NCBI GenBank assembly: GCA_963514095.1
Contig: OY741267.1
Span: forward strand, 11,201,120 to 11,265,119
Length of the DNA: 64,000 bases
Source of the DNA: Eutrigla gurnardus
Taxonomy: Eukaryota; Chordata; Actinopteri; Perciformes; Triglidae
Direction of reading: 5' to 3'
Shown here one piece after another: positions 46,947 to 60,000 of this stretch. The number at the start of each line of letters is the position of its first letter. Position 1 is the stretch's first letter. Made by a program: the position numbers and the translations under genes. Under the pieces are notes generated by a model. That model was not told the origin of the DNA. It saw only the letters and a list, made by a program, of their open reading frames with translations, and ran no database searches.

Positions 46947-47332
46947 GGGGAAGAGTCAATGCGCTCTATCACTCCAGCTGAGAGGAGACGGTTCAGCTCT
47001 TCTGACACAGCAGATCTCACTGAGAAAGGTAGGCGTCTCAGCTTTTGACGCACAGGAACAGCAGTTGGTGAAATCTTCACTTGATGCATGAAGCCTATAG
47101 CACATCCAACAGTTGGTGCGGCTGGACATGTGCTTAGATGCTCCACTGAAGCTGTAGGTGGCAAAGGAAAGGTTGATGTATATGGTGGGTAAACAGTATT
47201 ACCCTCAATGCGCAGGTGGAGAGCAGATATGAGATCCCTGCCCATCAGTGCAGTTCCTGAGTCCACGACATAGAAGTTGGCTGGACCTTTAATGCCATCC
47301 TTATGAACAGTTGCATGCATGCAGCCCAGCAC
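46811..47332 (-). pseudogene. Gypsy protease C-terminus and reverse-transcriptase N-terminus
   Basis: Contains FYVVDSGTALMGRDLISAL (late protease region) and the RT entry VIERIDSSPWVSPIVVTQKK, then GGIRMCVDLREPNKAV, before a frameshift near 46830. The upstream break is an in-frame stop near 47346. Confidence 0.85.
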
Positions 47333-47344
47333 ATTGATAGGTGT

Positions 47345-47839
47345 TCATGAATATGTCACTAGACGAACAGGAGACTGTTGAAGAGGAGTTTTCTTGAAAT
47401 GTTCCTCATAGATGCATTTGGGTAAGACAGAAACTGAAGCTCCAGTGTCCACAGTTAATTTCACTGTCTTCACGGTCTGGGCAGCTTGAATGTCCACTGT
47501 GCACTCTATCTTATCAGGAGTGTCTGTTCCTTCCACTAGCAAAAGTGTGTATTCAGGCACTTCAACCTCTTTCAGTGAATGAGTCTGCGTAGACTGGCAG
47601 ACACGTGCAAAATGTCCTTTTACTTTCGCCGCTTGGCATTCACGTGCATTGGCAAGGTGCTTGTCTGAACCACAGCGAAAGCAGGTACGTCCAGAGGAGA
47701 ATGAGGTAGGTTTTGGAGATGGTTTTGCCGTGTAACCTTGGCGTGATGTTGTATTGGTGCCCTGGTGTGGTGATCGTTTTCTATGCTCTGCACTTTTTGT
47801 CTGGACCACTTGTATAGGTAAGTGCTTGTCACCTGCCAT
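47345..47839 (-). pseudogene. Gypsy nucleocapsid zinc finger and protease active site
   Basis: CFRCGSDKHLANARECQAAK is a zinc-knuckle region, and CQ with the preceding HFARV suggests a second knuckle. The protease active site LTVDTGASVSVLP follows. The frame ends at a TGA near 47346. Confidence 0.88.
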
Positions 47840-47891
47840 AGCTTTAGCTTGCTCGGTTGCTGATTCGACTTGAGTGGCTATAGTAATGGCT

Positions 47892-48365
47892 TCAGGTAAG
47901 CTTTTCTTTCAATAACAGCCTCTCTCTAATACGAGAATTAGCCACATGCTCCACAAGCTGATCTCGAATCATATCATCTCCATTTGCTCCGAATTCGCAT
48001 GTTGCAGCCAGTTCTCTTAATGCAGCAATATAGTGCAGTATTGTTTCCTGGACTCCTTGGATTCGTTTTCTGAAAGCATGGCGCTCTGCAACCACATTTA
48101 TTGCAGGGTTGAAATGCTTCTCTAGTGCAGCAATAGCAGTTGCTAAGTCATTTCCCGATTCAGGTATGGTATGGAAAATTCTTTGCCCTTCCGAGCCCAA
48201 GATATATAGTAATAATGTTATTTTCCTTGGCTCTGGCCATGCATTTCCAGTTGCATTAATCACAAGGAGGTAATTCTCAAACATCCTCACCCATGTCTTG
48301 AAGGGAATTGCCGGTTCTCCCGGGCATGGCAGAAAAAAATCCGGAAACGGTGTATTCAACGCCAT
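47892..48365 (-). pseudogene. Gypsy gag capsid segment
   Basis: 157-residue frame starting ATG at 48365. It holds GEPAIPFKTWVRMFENYLL (typical gag start), LLYILGSEGQRIF, LEKHFNPAINVVAERHAFRK and EHVANSRIRERLL. It is terminated by a frameshift near 47900; the continuation with the zinc finger lies in another frame. Confidence 0.88.
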
Positions 48366-48408
48366 CTTCAGTTAATATTGCTCGCTGGGTTGTCTCGTCG
48401 CCAATTTG

Positions 48409-48595
48409 TAAGGTTTGGATGTCCAAGAACGGAGTATCAAGAAGGATGGTAATGGATGTTTAATAATAGCAGCATGGCACATTCTCCATTCACATGCAGG
48501 TCTCAGAACAAGTTCCCCTTAACAACTACTATGGAATTACTCATAGCACCACCTAGTGGTATAATATAGGATCTACATCGTAAGTGAACACAACA
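48409..48595 (-). repeat. Ty3/Gypsy 5' LTR (right copy)
   Basis: 187 bp, two mismatches to the left copy. The adjacent internal sequence (complement of about 48388-48408) is the probable tRNA primer site. Confidence 0.95.
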
Positions 48596-49160
48596 GCGTC
48601 CATCGACCTTGGTTAAGTTTCCAATCAAAGTTTTAACCTCTGACAGAATGAAGAACCTGCAGCCAGCAGCTACCAGAAGCAGCTTGTTAGCTGAGCACTG
48701 TTTGGAGCAAACATGGGCGTGGCATTTTCCATTTGTCCTGTTTCTTACCTGAAGAAGGAGTTCATCTTGACTCCACAGCAGTTAATTTTGAATGCCGAGC
48801 TGGTGCACGTTTGTGAGGCTGCCATGCTCTATGTGCTGCTCCTATCTATTTGCTGCCTTGTTTCAGGAAGCTGCTGCTGCAATCAGCCTGAGTGACACCT
48901 GACCATAGCAGGAAGCCCCACCCACCATCTCCTAGCAACCAGCAAGCAGTGTTGAGTGGTGTCCTCACCCCAGGTTCTCTCTTTAATTTTACCAATACAT
49001 TGAAAGTGGATTCATCTGCAGGAGCAGTGTTTCATGTATTTAACACTGAAAAAAGTTATCTTACTAAAAATACATGTTTTTGTATCAGTTAGCAAAGGTA
49101 CTGACTGATTTCAATGTTTACTTCAAAGCTTTTAAATGCTGTACGGTTAATATTCTAGAC

Positions 49161-49586
49161 CAGAGATCTTCAACAGGGGGTCCCCTTGGGGTTCTGCAGA
49201 GTTACAGCAGGGGGTCCCAAAAATGATTTGATCCCAAACTTTTTTTCTTCCAAAATTTTAAATATGTCCAAAAATAGACATTAACATTAATACAACATCT
49301 AATAAGCAAATTGAAATGTTAATTGTTGTGTTAATGTGAAATTGTGATGTAGAAATGCTAATATAGTATTACAATATGTTCTATAAATATATGAATCTGT
49401 CACCAATTATTATTTTAATGGCTTAGCATTGTATACATACATCATGACAAAGTACCTTTATCCATGGCACTATAGGCTGCACTACACATTATTATTGGCC
49501 TGGTTTAATAAGCAACACATCTTATATGATAGGGGGTCCACTATCAGCCAAGGGGTCCTTGGCCTGAAAAACATTGAAGACCTCTG
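49161..49586. mobile_element. hAT-type MITE
   Basis: 426 bp with 13-bp terminal inverted repeats differing at one base (cagagatcttcaa / complement of ttgaagacctctg). Subterminal 'ggggtcc' repeats are present. Flanks ttctagac and ttcttaac are an imperfect 8-bp duplication. Noncoding. Confidence 0.75.
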
Positions 49587-49683
49587 TTCTTAACCCATCA
49601 AGATTTTTCTGGGCATGTAAACCCCAAGTTCTTAAAAAAGTTAATGTTTTGAATTGTACAACTTACATTATTTTAAAATGGCG

Positions 49684-50333
49684 TGTTACGGCCGTCACCA
49701 AAGTCCAGTCTCTCCTTGGGCTGGGTAGTATTTTGTCTGTCCAGCAGGGGGATGACATCAGGACTCGGGTGCTTCCCCTCCCCCCCACCTGACTTCGTGA
49801 CTGGCCACTGGAGGATCCTGATTGGGGGCAGCAGTGGATGCCACTCTCCAATCAGAAGACGTCGTTCGGAGAAGACTATAAAGGGGCCGAGTTGTGTGTT
49901 AGTCGGGGCAGCTGGGATTTCAATTGAACAGCTTGCCACCGTGTCTCTATCGTGGTGTGTGTATTATGGAGGCACTAGAGTGCGTGTAGGGACTGGGCCA
50001 AATTAGCTATCATTTCTGTACGGACCTGTCATTTACCTTGTGTTGTTGTTAGCCCCATAGGTTCCAGGAGTGCTGAGTTGATTGGGATACTTTTCATTTG
50101 GGAATTAACAGAATGTGGGTTGAGTAGTCCGCTGTTTGCGGGTCCTCTTTTGGTTTATTTCGTTCTGTAAGTAACCAGCACTCTTAGGTTCTTTTTTATT
50201 TTGGAGTTGTCTCCACCTGTCTATTTGGTTGTTGTACCCTTTTCTTTCCGTTGTTTATTAAATACCTTTTAAATCACCCAAAACACCTGGTGTATGTTAC
50301 GTCTCTTCCCCTTCTGCGAGCTGGGTCGTAACA
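49684..50333 (+). repeat. LTR of a second LTR retroelement
   Basis: 650 bp bounded by TGTTACG...CGTAACA, a perfect 7-bp terminal inversion typical of LTRs. It is followed by PBS TGGGGGCTCGTCCGGGAT at 50338-50355, which matches the classic tRNA-Pro primer site. The 300 bp at its 3' end, including the PBS, reappear inverted at 51275-51574. Confidence 0.88.
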
Positions 50334-50337
50334 TAAG

Positions 50338-50355
50338 TGGGGGCTCGTCCGGGAT
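50338..50355 (+). promoter_or_regulatory. Primer binding site (tRNA-Pro type)
   Basis: TGGGGGCTCGTCCGGGAT, 4 nt after the LTR end. Confidence 0.85.
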
Positions 50356-50493
50356 CTTTCTCTCTTTAAGAGATTCCCATAGCCGAAAAAAAAAAAAAAG
50401 TTATTGCGTTATGTTATTAAGCGTGGAAATTTGACGGTTGAAACAACCTAATTGACAGGCGGATTGCTTGCAGCTGAAGATTGCTGATTGGAC

Positions 50494-51274
50494 ATGGCGC
50501 TGTTTAACATGGAGTACTTTTTGGCCAATCCTTCTCTCAGGTTAATTGACAGTTGCCGTAAAAACGAGCTGATTGAAATAGCGGATCACTTCAGTATCAC
50601 GTATGTTAAACCAGTACTTAGGAAGGATCTTAAAGCTTTAATCATCGGTAAATTGGTGGAACTGGAAATGATTGTGTTGTCAGGGCAGCCGCAGCACGCT
50701 GTGCTTGCGGATGGCACCCTGAGTGACGTGGCGGCTAGCCAAAGGCTTGAGGGGGATTCTCCCGGTGCTAAAGCAGCTGTGGGAGCGGAGGGCGAAATGG
50801 AGGGGCGGATGAAAACTCTGTTCATGCTGCCTCGGTTTGATCCCCTTTCTCCGGCCAGTAGCGGGCCAAGAGATGAGGCGCGTCTAAGGGTACGCCTTGC
50901 TCGTCTCCAAATGGAAGCCCAGGAAAAAGCCCAAAAAAGACAAGCAATGTTACAGCTGGAAATTAAAAAGCTGGAAATCGAAGCTGACAAAGCCGTAAGA
51001 CTGCGTCAGCTGGAGCTCGAGTCCCAGCGGGAGGGTCATCAGGCGCTGAGTGCCTCCGCTGATACTGTGGGTACGTCATTTCCTTCCACCACTTCACCCT
51101 GTGCATTTGACATTAGCAAGCACATCACCTTAGTACCACCATTCCGTGAAACTGAAGTAGATTCCTATTTTGGTGCATTTGAACGCCTTGCTTCAGCTCT
51201 CCGGTGGCCGCCTGAAGTCTGGCCTCTATTGCTACAGTGTAAAATTCATGGGAAAGCCCAAGAAGCTGTAGCGG
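50494..51274 (+). pseudogene. Truncated gag-like gene of the second LTR element
   Basis: ATG at 50494 (MALFNMEYFLANPSLRLIDS). The N-terminal region is followed by a long coiled coil (ARLQMEAQEKAQKRQAML, LEIKKLEIEADKAVRLRQLE) and a capsid-type segment (KHITLVPPFRETEVDSYFGA, LLLQCKIHGKAQEA) seen in fish Gypsy/ERV-like gag proteins. At 51275 the gene runs into the inverted PBS/LTR copy; the frame continues as meaningless sequence to 51336. No pol follows. Confidence 0.75.
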
Positions 51275-51574
51275 AAGATCCCAGACGAGCCCCCACTTAT
51301 GTTACGACCCAGCTCGCAGAAGGGGAAGAGACGTAACATACACCAGGTGTTTTGGGTGATTTAAAAGGTATTTAATAAACAATGGAAAGAAAAGGGTACA
51401 ACAACCAAATAGACAGGTGGAGACAACTCCAAAATAAAAAAGAACCTAAGAGTGCTGGTTACTTACAGAACGAAATAAACCAAAAGAGGACCCGCAAACG
51501 GCGGACTCCTCAACCCACATTCTGTTAATTCCCAAATGAAAAGTATCCCAATCAACTCAGCACTCCTGGAACCT
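51275..51574 (-). repeat. Inverted, truncated second LTR + PBS copy
   Basis: Reverse complement of 50059-50358 over 300 bp with few differences (ccaga for ccgga at 51281-51285, for example). Together the arms form a large palindrome with a roughly 0.9-kb gag spacer. Confidence 0.9.
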
Positions 51575-52386
51575 GACGGAAAATGACGTATGAAGTTATA
51601 TTACGCCATAAATGTATTGTTTATTTGAACTTTTATTAAGCTTGATGTCAGCTGATGATCCATGTGGACACGTAGCTGTTGAATTAAAGCCTTTTATTTA
51701 TGTTCGGAGATTATTTTAGTCAGAATACAGCATCAGACGGACATTTCTTGCAGTGTAGCTAAATGGCCGTAATAAGCCGCTGGAGTGACATACGAGCCGT
51801 GGGGAAGATCAGTGAATGAGAGGAGTGAATACGAGTCTTTAATGACGGGGGATTGGTGGGCACTTTGGTCGCCTTGGCATTCACATTCAGACACATTGAG
51901 GCGAACACACAGCAGTAATTGGCAGAGGAGGAAACAGGGCTGCCGAGGGCCTGGGAACAGCTGCCCCTGGGAGAAGAAACACACACTTCCAGCTAATAAT
52001 TACAACAAGAAGGAAATTAAATGAAGGAGTAAAGAAATAATTGGCACACATTTATTAAACATATAGAATTGGCACACATTCTCATACTAAACTGGCCATA
52101 AACAGGACGTCACACTGCTGGAGTTCCTGAATCAAAAAGCATAGAAAGATGTAAAAAAGCAGTTAATGAAATCCATGTCAATGACAGACTCAATGAGAAA
52201 AGGCTACAACTCCAAGCACACATTTATTTGGCGATTTTTTTTTTCTAAACATGAATTTGCATGTTGCTGCGGAAAGTTAAGTTGCAGTTTGCTTGGATAT
52301 GACTGTCTGTAAGGGAGCAGCAGCTGTAGTAGTTAACTCATTTAATTGCACAAATTACATTTTTATATGTGCCTCACACTTTTTAG
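51575..52386. other. Intergenic, nothing recognised
   Basis: No coding or repeat signature apart from the probable outer arm of the Tc1-like transposon from about 52320. Confidence 0.5.
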
Positions 52387-53482
52387 GGGACCAAAAGTAA
52401 TGGGACAATTGACTCAAAAGCTATTTCATGGACAAGTGTGGGCTACTCCCTCATTATGTCATCAAGTTATCATCAAGTAAGCAGGTGAAAGGTCTGGAGT
52501 TGATTCCAGGTGTGACATTTGCATTTGGAATCTGCTGCTTTTACTGCTCAATATGAGATCCAAGGAGCTGTCACTGTCAGTGAAGCAAGCCATCATTAGA
52601 CTGGAAAATCAAAACAGACCCATCAGAGAAATAGCAAAAACATTAGGTGTGACCAAATCAACTGTCTGGAACATTCTCCAGGATGTAGGTGTCTGTGTTT
52701 CAAAGTCAACAATCAAAAGAAGACTTAACCAGAGTGACTACAGGGGGTTCACCACAAGATGTAAACCATTTGTGAGCTATACAAACAGTAAGACCATATG
52801 GAATTTTCCAAACAACACCTAAAAAAGCCTTTAAATCTTATGGACAGATGAGACCAAGATCAACTTGTACCACAGTGATGGGAAGAGACAAGTGTGGAGA
52901 AGGAAAGGAACTGCTCATGATCCAAAACATACCACCTCATCGGTGAAACATGGTGATGGTAGTGTCATGGCGTGAGCATGTATGGCTGCCAATGGAACAG
53001 GTTCCCTTGTATTTATTGATGATGTAACTGCTGACAAAAGCAACAGAATGAATTCTGAAGTGTTTCAAGAAATATTATCTGCTCATATTCAGTCAAATGC
53101 TTCAGAACTCATTGGAGGGCGCGTCACATTGAAGATTGAAAATGACCTAAAGTGATCTGCAAAAGCAAACAGAGTTTTTTAAAGCAAATAAGTGGAATGT
53201 TATGCAATGGCCAAGTCAATCACCTGACCTGTATCTGATTGAGCATGCATTTCACTTGCTGAAGACCAAACTGAAGAGAACATGCCCCAAGAACAAGCAG
53301 GAACTGAAGACTGTTGGGGTAGAGGCCTGGCAGAGCATCACCAGGGATGAAGCCCAGCGTCTGGTGGTGTCTATGCCTTGCAGACTTCAGGCTGTAATTG
53401 ACTGCAAAGGATTTGCAACCAAGTATTAAACACTGAAAGTTTGATTTATGATTGTTTAGTTTGTCCCATTACTTTTGGTCCC
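52387..53482 (+). mobile_element. Tc1/mariner transposon, inactivated
   Basis: A 22-bp perfect inverted repeat (52387-52408 / 53461-53482, gggaccaaaagtaatgggacaa) lies inside longer, diverged terminal arms; the right arm may reach about 53625 (cagtggtgtata). The transposase is split by stops and frameshifts. The N-terminal helix-turn-helix (SVKQAIIRLENQNRPIREIA, KTLGVTKSTVW) is at 52553-52700. A middle part with FIDDVTAD includes a stop near 52975. The C-terminal SPDLYLIEHAFHLLKTKL and EAWQSITRDEAQRLV end at 53429. Confidence 0.88.
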
Positions 53483-53659
53483 TTAAAAGTGGGAATCATA
53501 TATAGAAACTGTTGTAATTCCTACACTAGTCACCTGATTTGGATGCAAATACCCTCAAATTAAAGCTGAAAGTCTGCAGTTAAAGCACATCTTGTTTGTT
53601 TCATTTCAAATCCATTGCAGTGGTGTATAGAATTATATATATATATCCAGTAATAAAAG

Positions 53660-54060
53660 TTTGAATGTTTAAATGTTACGTGGTATAATGACTAGTACAA
53701 CAAGCAAGAAAATCCACAAAGGGCAGGAGGGAGTGGAGGTGGATGGATCAAACAAACATGGGACTTTCACCCAGGAGACTGCTGTTCTTTTCCCACGTGA
53801 AACCAAAAGTAAATGATGACCTGGCTTTTTAAGTAATGCTGTTTTATGTAATGCTATTTCACTTAACCTTCTTTTACATACCACTGTTTTCTTTAACATT
53901 GTTTTCTGTAATGCTGCTTTCTGCAATGTTGTTTTATGAAGCATTGTTTTATGAAGCATTGTTTTATGTAACTTTGTTTTACGCAACATTCTATGCATTA
54001 TTTTTCACAAACCATTGTTTTTTCTAACATTCACCAAGTAGTTTTGTTGGCTAAACCTAT
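53660..54060. repeat. Interspersed repeat with 15-bp tandem tail
   Basis: 53690-53815 resembles 66-172 ('aacatgggactttcacc', 'gtgaaaccaaaagtaaa'). It is followed by a degenerate 15-bp tandem ('cattgttttatgaag' and variants) at about 53830-54010. The open frames on both strands are repeat translations. Confidence 0.7.
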
Positions 54061-57000
54061 CCTATACTAAAGGCTAGTTAGCTATTGTCAGAGCCTGAAG
54101 CTAAATGTAAAGTTTGTCCTCTGGGTAAACCAACAAAATATCTGTGATAAGTGTACAGTTTGGCCTGATGCAGGAAATATAAATGCCATTCATCCCATAT
54201 TCATACAATGCTCAGCCAATTTTCAATTCAATACTTTATTAATAACTGGTGCAATTGAAAAGACAAAAAATAAAAAATCAAGTAAGAATACATTTGCATA
54301 TTATATCATCAAAACAAAATATTCAAAGTGGTCTAATACAGAATAGAAATGGGATTTTATTTTTCAAACTGGAATGAGAAAAATGATGCACAGCTCTGAA
54401 GGCCACTAGTGTAAAGTCGTCCAAACTTCCTTTAAATAAAAACTTTTTCTGACCCCAAAAAGCTGCTGTCTCTTAACTCACGAAGCTGTCTGTAATATTC
54501 AATCTGTACACCTGGAAAGATGTTTTATTTTCCATAGCGGGATGCCTGCATTTACATAAGAACAGCAGAGTTGATGATCTTAAACACTGCTATCTTTATA
54601 TGTCAACATGAACATAAAATTAATCGAAGCTGTGCAGACAATTTTGTGCTATTGTTTGATGTTTGTTCAGCTATTACAGTATCTGGCTAGGTTTAGTTAC
54701 GTTTAAATGCTGTCTTTAGTTTTTTGGCACATTTTTCAAGTGGCTTCCTAAAGTATAGAGTTGTTTCAGGAGTAAGAAAACTTACAACGTAAGATCTTAA
54801 TTTATTATTTATTTAATATTTTTAGCAGTTTTAAGAAACACTTCCCCATGAGTGTTGTGGGTTAAATGTCACAATCTTAACAAATGGATGCAAATCAAAT
54901 GGATTCTTTTTTATAGCAGATTACTAAAACCTTGGACTTAAAGGTTGGGTTGATGATGAAAAAGGGACAAACTGTTAATGCACACAGTGATGATGTTAAT
55001 AACAAATGATTTCTGGTTTAACTAAAGACTGGTGTTCTGATGATGATGTTAAGTAATCTCATTTTGCCACTTTTTTTAGCAACATTCTTTTTTAAGACAT
55101 GTAAAAGCTTCAAAATTCACCTGAGGGGAATCACTGATGCATTTGATGTTGTAGGAAAAAAATGTTAAAATCTCTTAAGCTTGTGTTAACACAAACCTTA
55201 TTTTGGGCATTTAAAAACAAATTGACTTTGAGTCAAGGGAACCGGAAGTGCAAACATGCTAGCTACTTTCCTGGTTTTAAGGCTCATTCCTGCAGAACCC
55301 TATTAAGATGGGGAACATAGAACTCTGGGAACATAGATAAACGACACAAGCTAACTTTTTCATGTCTGACCATGTAGAGACTGCTGATGCGTTAGTGCAG
55401 TAAGCTAGCATTTTGTAACCAAATTAGGATTGACCATGAATGGATCTAGATTCTGAGCAGGACAGACATTTCCAGATGTTTAATGTCGTCCAAAGTGACA
55501 GAACACATTATTTGTCTACTGCCACGTTCTTTAAGAAATATAGTGAAATGCCAACATTTCTAGAAATGTACTCCTTTGTCATTTTACCCCCAGTCATGAA
55601 GGTTTGGAGTTCCATGTCTTGTGTGTGTGCAGACAACAGTTGGGTCAAGGATTTGTGTTTAGCTGAGCACACAGAAGGGAAACAACTTGCTTAGCATCGA
55701 AAGCCAGAAAATACATCTGTGAACACATTTTTCTCCCGGTCTGATATGTCTAAAGCTTGCAAAGTTTTGGTAGAATGTAAACATGTCAGATGGGTGATGT
55801 TTGTCTGCTTCAATGCAACCTTTCACATCGATATTACAGCAGCTTCGTGCTGCGTTTTGACAGCCACAGCAAGAAAAGCATAACCCAAATAAAAACAGGC
55901 CAAACAATTACATCAAAAAGAACTGTACTGTAAAAGGCCAAGGCACAAATAATTTGTAGCAATTAAGATTTCCATAAAATGACAGGTTATGCAGAATGTG
56001 TGGATCAGTGCATTGCTTGGTATGCAGTTAAAGTGAGTACAACCATACTTAACAGAATAATCAGAGCAAGCACTATTGCCTTCTTGACTACATGGGTGCC
56101 GTAAGATGCTCCTTTTCATTCAGAATCGATACACAAACAGACGAGCTCACTCACAGAGAGTTGAAGAACATGAGTGACACACATGGGAGTACACATGTAA
56201 GAGGGCACAGATGTGTTGATAATGCTTGTTTTAAATACATAAATGCTTCATATAAGGGCAAGGTTGTGGCTTTTGAAAGATGGTTAGGATTTTCCCCCGG
56301 AATCCATCAAGACAAATCTGAATTTTAACCTTATTTTTTTTAACGTGCAGGCTCACAAAACAACTGCTGTGGTTTTCAGCTTGTCGAGTGTTGATTCTAT
56401 GTTCAGAAGAGAATCTCCTGCAACCCTGCTGACGGTAAAGAAACGTGTGAATTACGGCTACGACACCTGCAAGTTTGAACCAGCGTTTTGTTCAACTGTC
56501 CTTACACGTCATGAAGCACTTGTACCAGAAGTATAAGATAAACTCCCTGATTTTAATGTAGCGTCCAAAAGAAAAAGTGCTAAAACAGCAACATTTCATT
56601 GAAACTCACTGCAGCTGATAGCTGTGTTTCAAACAAGCATTGGGGATTAGGGGCTCTTTTGGGCACTATACCAAAATTAGGGAGTATACTCATAAAAACA
56701 GTGTGTTACAATAAGTATTTAAGAAAAAGTTTAGTGCCGTAACTGTGATAAGAACAAAACCAGAAGAACAAATCCTGGGAGTATTGTAGCAAGGTTAAAA
56801 ATAACCTCTGCTGCAAAATAAGTAGGTAAAACATCACTTCCTCCATTTACTGTAGCACCCTTTATGGTTCAAACTAAATAATATTAAAATGCCATATTAA
56901 GCTTTAGCAGTGTTCGGATGATTCGAGGAGATTCAGAGTTTTGCTGGGAATTGAAAAGGGGAAAAAACAGCAACATGCTGATTGTCAAATTAACAGTTTA

Positions 57001-60000
57001 AAAGTTCACTCTAACAAACAAGACTGAATTTGTTGCTACCGACTGATGCCTGGGGACAGGAATTTAAAGGGTCAAACAGGAATGCATTTCTATAGTGTAA
57101 ATCACGCGGACAACTGTGTACATATTGAGTACTTACATTGCTTGTAAAGGCCCAACTAAAGTCATCAATGCTGGTTGGGATTTGCGTCATTGAAGTAACA
57201 TTTTCCATTGGAGACTTTTGGGTTACCTTTCAGTGTATCAGTCTGTGACACACAGCTGATTGAGAAAGATTAGAGGACGAAGCGATCATTACAGTAATTA
57301 CTGGATGGTAATATTTTAAATTCTCCAGTGACCTCATCGGCTGATTAAAACCTCTACGGCAGATCTGTCAACCAAAGTATTGATTCAAGTGAGTGCACAT
57401 GCTCACCGTTCAATGCACAGAATCGGATTACAACACAAGTTAAATGGCTACTTTGTTTTTGCAAAGGTTTTCTAAACTGGTCACCGATCTGAATTTGGTC
57501 GGAAAAGCAGTCAGATGTAAAGACTGAAGCAACATTCGGTTCACTTTTATCCATGCAGTATGATGAAAAACATGCAGCAATCTGAGTAAAATATGACTAT
57601 TCATCAGCTTAAAAAAAGATTTAACACCATATAAACTCAAATTTGAATTAATGGTTGCTTTAAAACACTATTACGCAAACATAAACATAAAATTACTGGC
57701 AAATAATGGTCATTCATGCAGGGCTTGAGGCATTTAAAAATACCAAGGGCTGAAAGAGGAGCTAGGAAAGATGAGGAGAGTAAAGGCATCAGTAGTTCTG
57801 GTGGTGATTGGAGCACTCAGGGACCTTACGATTGGATCCAATGAGACCCTGTAGGGCTGTAGGCTAAATACACTGCATGTTTTTCTCTCCTGATAAAAAT
57901 GGTTAAATCCGTTGAATTGTTTAGCTTGTCAGCATCAGAGTTACTTTAAAATTCTCCCCTTTAGAATACTCACCTATGATAATTTATTAATCTGGAAGCA
58001 AAATGGTTGTTAACAGACACACAGAGATTAACTGTGTATTAGAATTTCACTATATGACCAATGAATGCAGAAGAATTATTCTCACATTGGTTATTAATAG
58101 TGACGTTCAGTGACAATAACCAAGTGATGACCATTCTTACTTGCTCTTCTTTGTAACAATTGTGCTTAAAACAAGTGAATTTCTGTCACATGGAGTATTT
58201 TTTTTTTTTTAAATGTATACTTCTGTCTGTACCCTGAATACAGGATACACAGTAGATAATGGATGGATGGACTTCTGCCTGTATGGAGAGGTTCGATGTT
58301 TGAGGACATCACTGGAGAATGTTTGAAAAACTGAATTTGGAGAGACGTGGTCACAAATAGTACAACGCCTCCCCAGGAAAATATTACAGTATGGTGTCGG
58401 GCATATTTGTTCATAACACAACAAAATGTATTTAAATTGGCAAAATCTGTGTGGACAAGAAATTTAACTGGAATAATTTGACATAAGCACTCCATTTAGA
58501 ATATTGAGGAAATGGTGAACACACTGCAAAAACACCTCATTATCAAGTCATGTATTTCCATCTTTTTCTCCACAGTGTGAAATATTTAATGTTTCCTCTT
58601 TTCATGTGTCAGTGGCATGAAACAAAGAAACAAAACTGTTGAAACTGTTTGTTTTTAAAGACAATTACATAATTGAAAACAGACACAAGGTATTGATGTC
58701 ACACCATTAGCAGATTTTGTTCACGTGTTTTGAGTATAAAAGGAGTCAGTGAAAAAACATGACTTGTTAAAATGGAGATCCAGTCTGTGTTGTATCCTTA
58801 TGCTGTTATTGTCTACACATTAATTAATCAATGGCTTTTGAATTCCTTCAGGTTTATCTAATTAATTCATTATAAACTGAAAGCTATTTCTATCTCTTTG
58901 TCAACTGTATTTGCTAGCAGCACGTTTTTGTCCCAGTGCATCTTTGTGTCTTGGAAGACAATTTATTTATAACAAATCACAAAATATTAGAATGCTAAAT
59001 TTAACAGTAATTTGCCACATCAACACAATGAACCAATGCTGCTGTTTAGTTATTTCCCAGTGATGTCTGTAAATTTAGAAAGGAAGCAGAGTTGAAATTC
59101 TGATGGAAGCAATGTGACATTGTTCTGTAAATGGAACTCGATGGGCAAGGCAACAAAACCAGAACACTGAGCAACTCCACAGTCTGTGAACGGACACACC
59201 AGTTTAACTTTACGTTGCTTTAAAGAGAAAGAAAGAAACATTACAACCTGTACATTTCTGTGCGGCTGAAATCATGTCGAGTCTGAATTCATTGAATGAG
59301 CCAAAGCATCACAACGCTACAAAACAGCATTTTACAAAAGCAAGACTGCACCGTGTGCCAGTTTAAAAAAAGACAATTCCCCACAGAAGGTAAACAGAGT
59401 TGACATTCATAAATCCGGTGTAGTGTGCATGGTGTGTGGTGAGATGAAGTGGCACTGAAACACTAAATACAGAATGATGATGCAGAGTCATTCTGAGTGA
59501 TGTTTCTTGCTTCAGAGGCACAATGAATGAACGTCTACAGGGATATATCGTCATGTTATACTGATATGTAATGACAATTTGTGTTTGCATTGCGAGATCA
59601 TTTATTTTTATAATATAGAACTGAACGGGCTTCAGTCGTCGAAGTTATAGTAACTGTAATATAAGACGATAAATAGATAATAAGAAGTGTTTGGTTCACC
59701 TTGCTCATTTCACAGACTGCAGCTGCGTCCATACCGGGATTCAATCTGGGGTGCTTGTTTTAACCTGCTTGGAGCACCTTTGCCACACCTTTGACAATTC
59801 AGCTAAAGTCAATTGAGTTTGTTATTAAATATAGATGTTTTATCAAACCTCTCTGCATGGAGTAGTTAGCATAAAAACTCAAATGGAATTTCTCTTGCCG
59901 CTTTAGAGGAAATATGACCACATGATGGCTTAAAATGACGATAAAAAAACGGTTTGAACACAGCATACAAAAATCGTATACACACGATGAGGTGTCCTGA

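Larger units (their letters stand above)
44018..48595 (-). mobile_element. Ty3/Gypsy LTR retrotransposon, about 4.58 kb, coding region broken
   Basis: Two 187-bp LTRs bound a gag-pol region on the minus strand in the order gag, zinc finger, protease, reverse transcriptase, RNase H, integrase (the Gypsy order, integrase last). Putative primer site AATTGGCGACGAG follows the right LTR. The frame is interrupted at least four times: shift near 47900, stop near 47346, shift near 46830, stop near 45463. No clear target duplication was found (gtggc-type and gcgtc-type flanks differ). Confidence 0.92.

Noticed and set aside
50488..50493. Start of gag at the TTG before the ATG
   Set aside because: The ATG at 50494 is the normal eukaryotic start; TTG is not needed.
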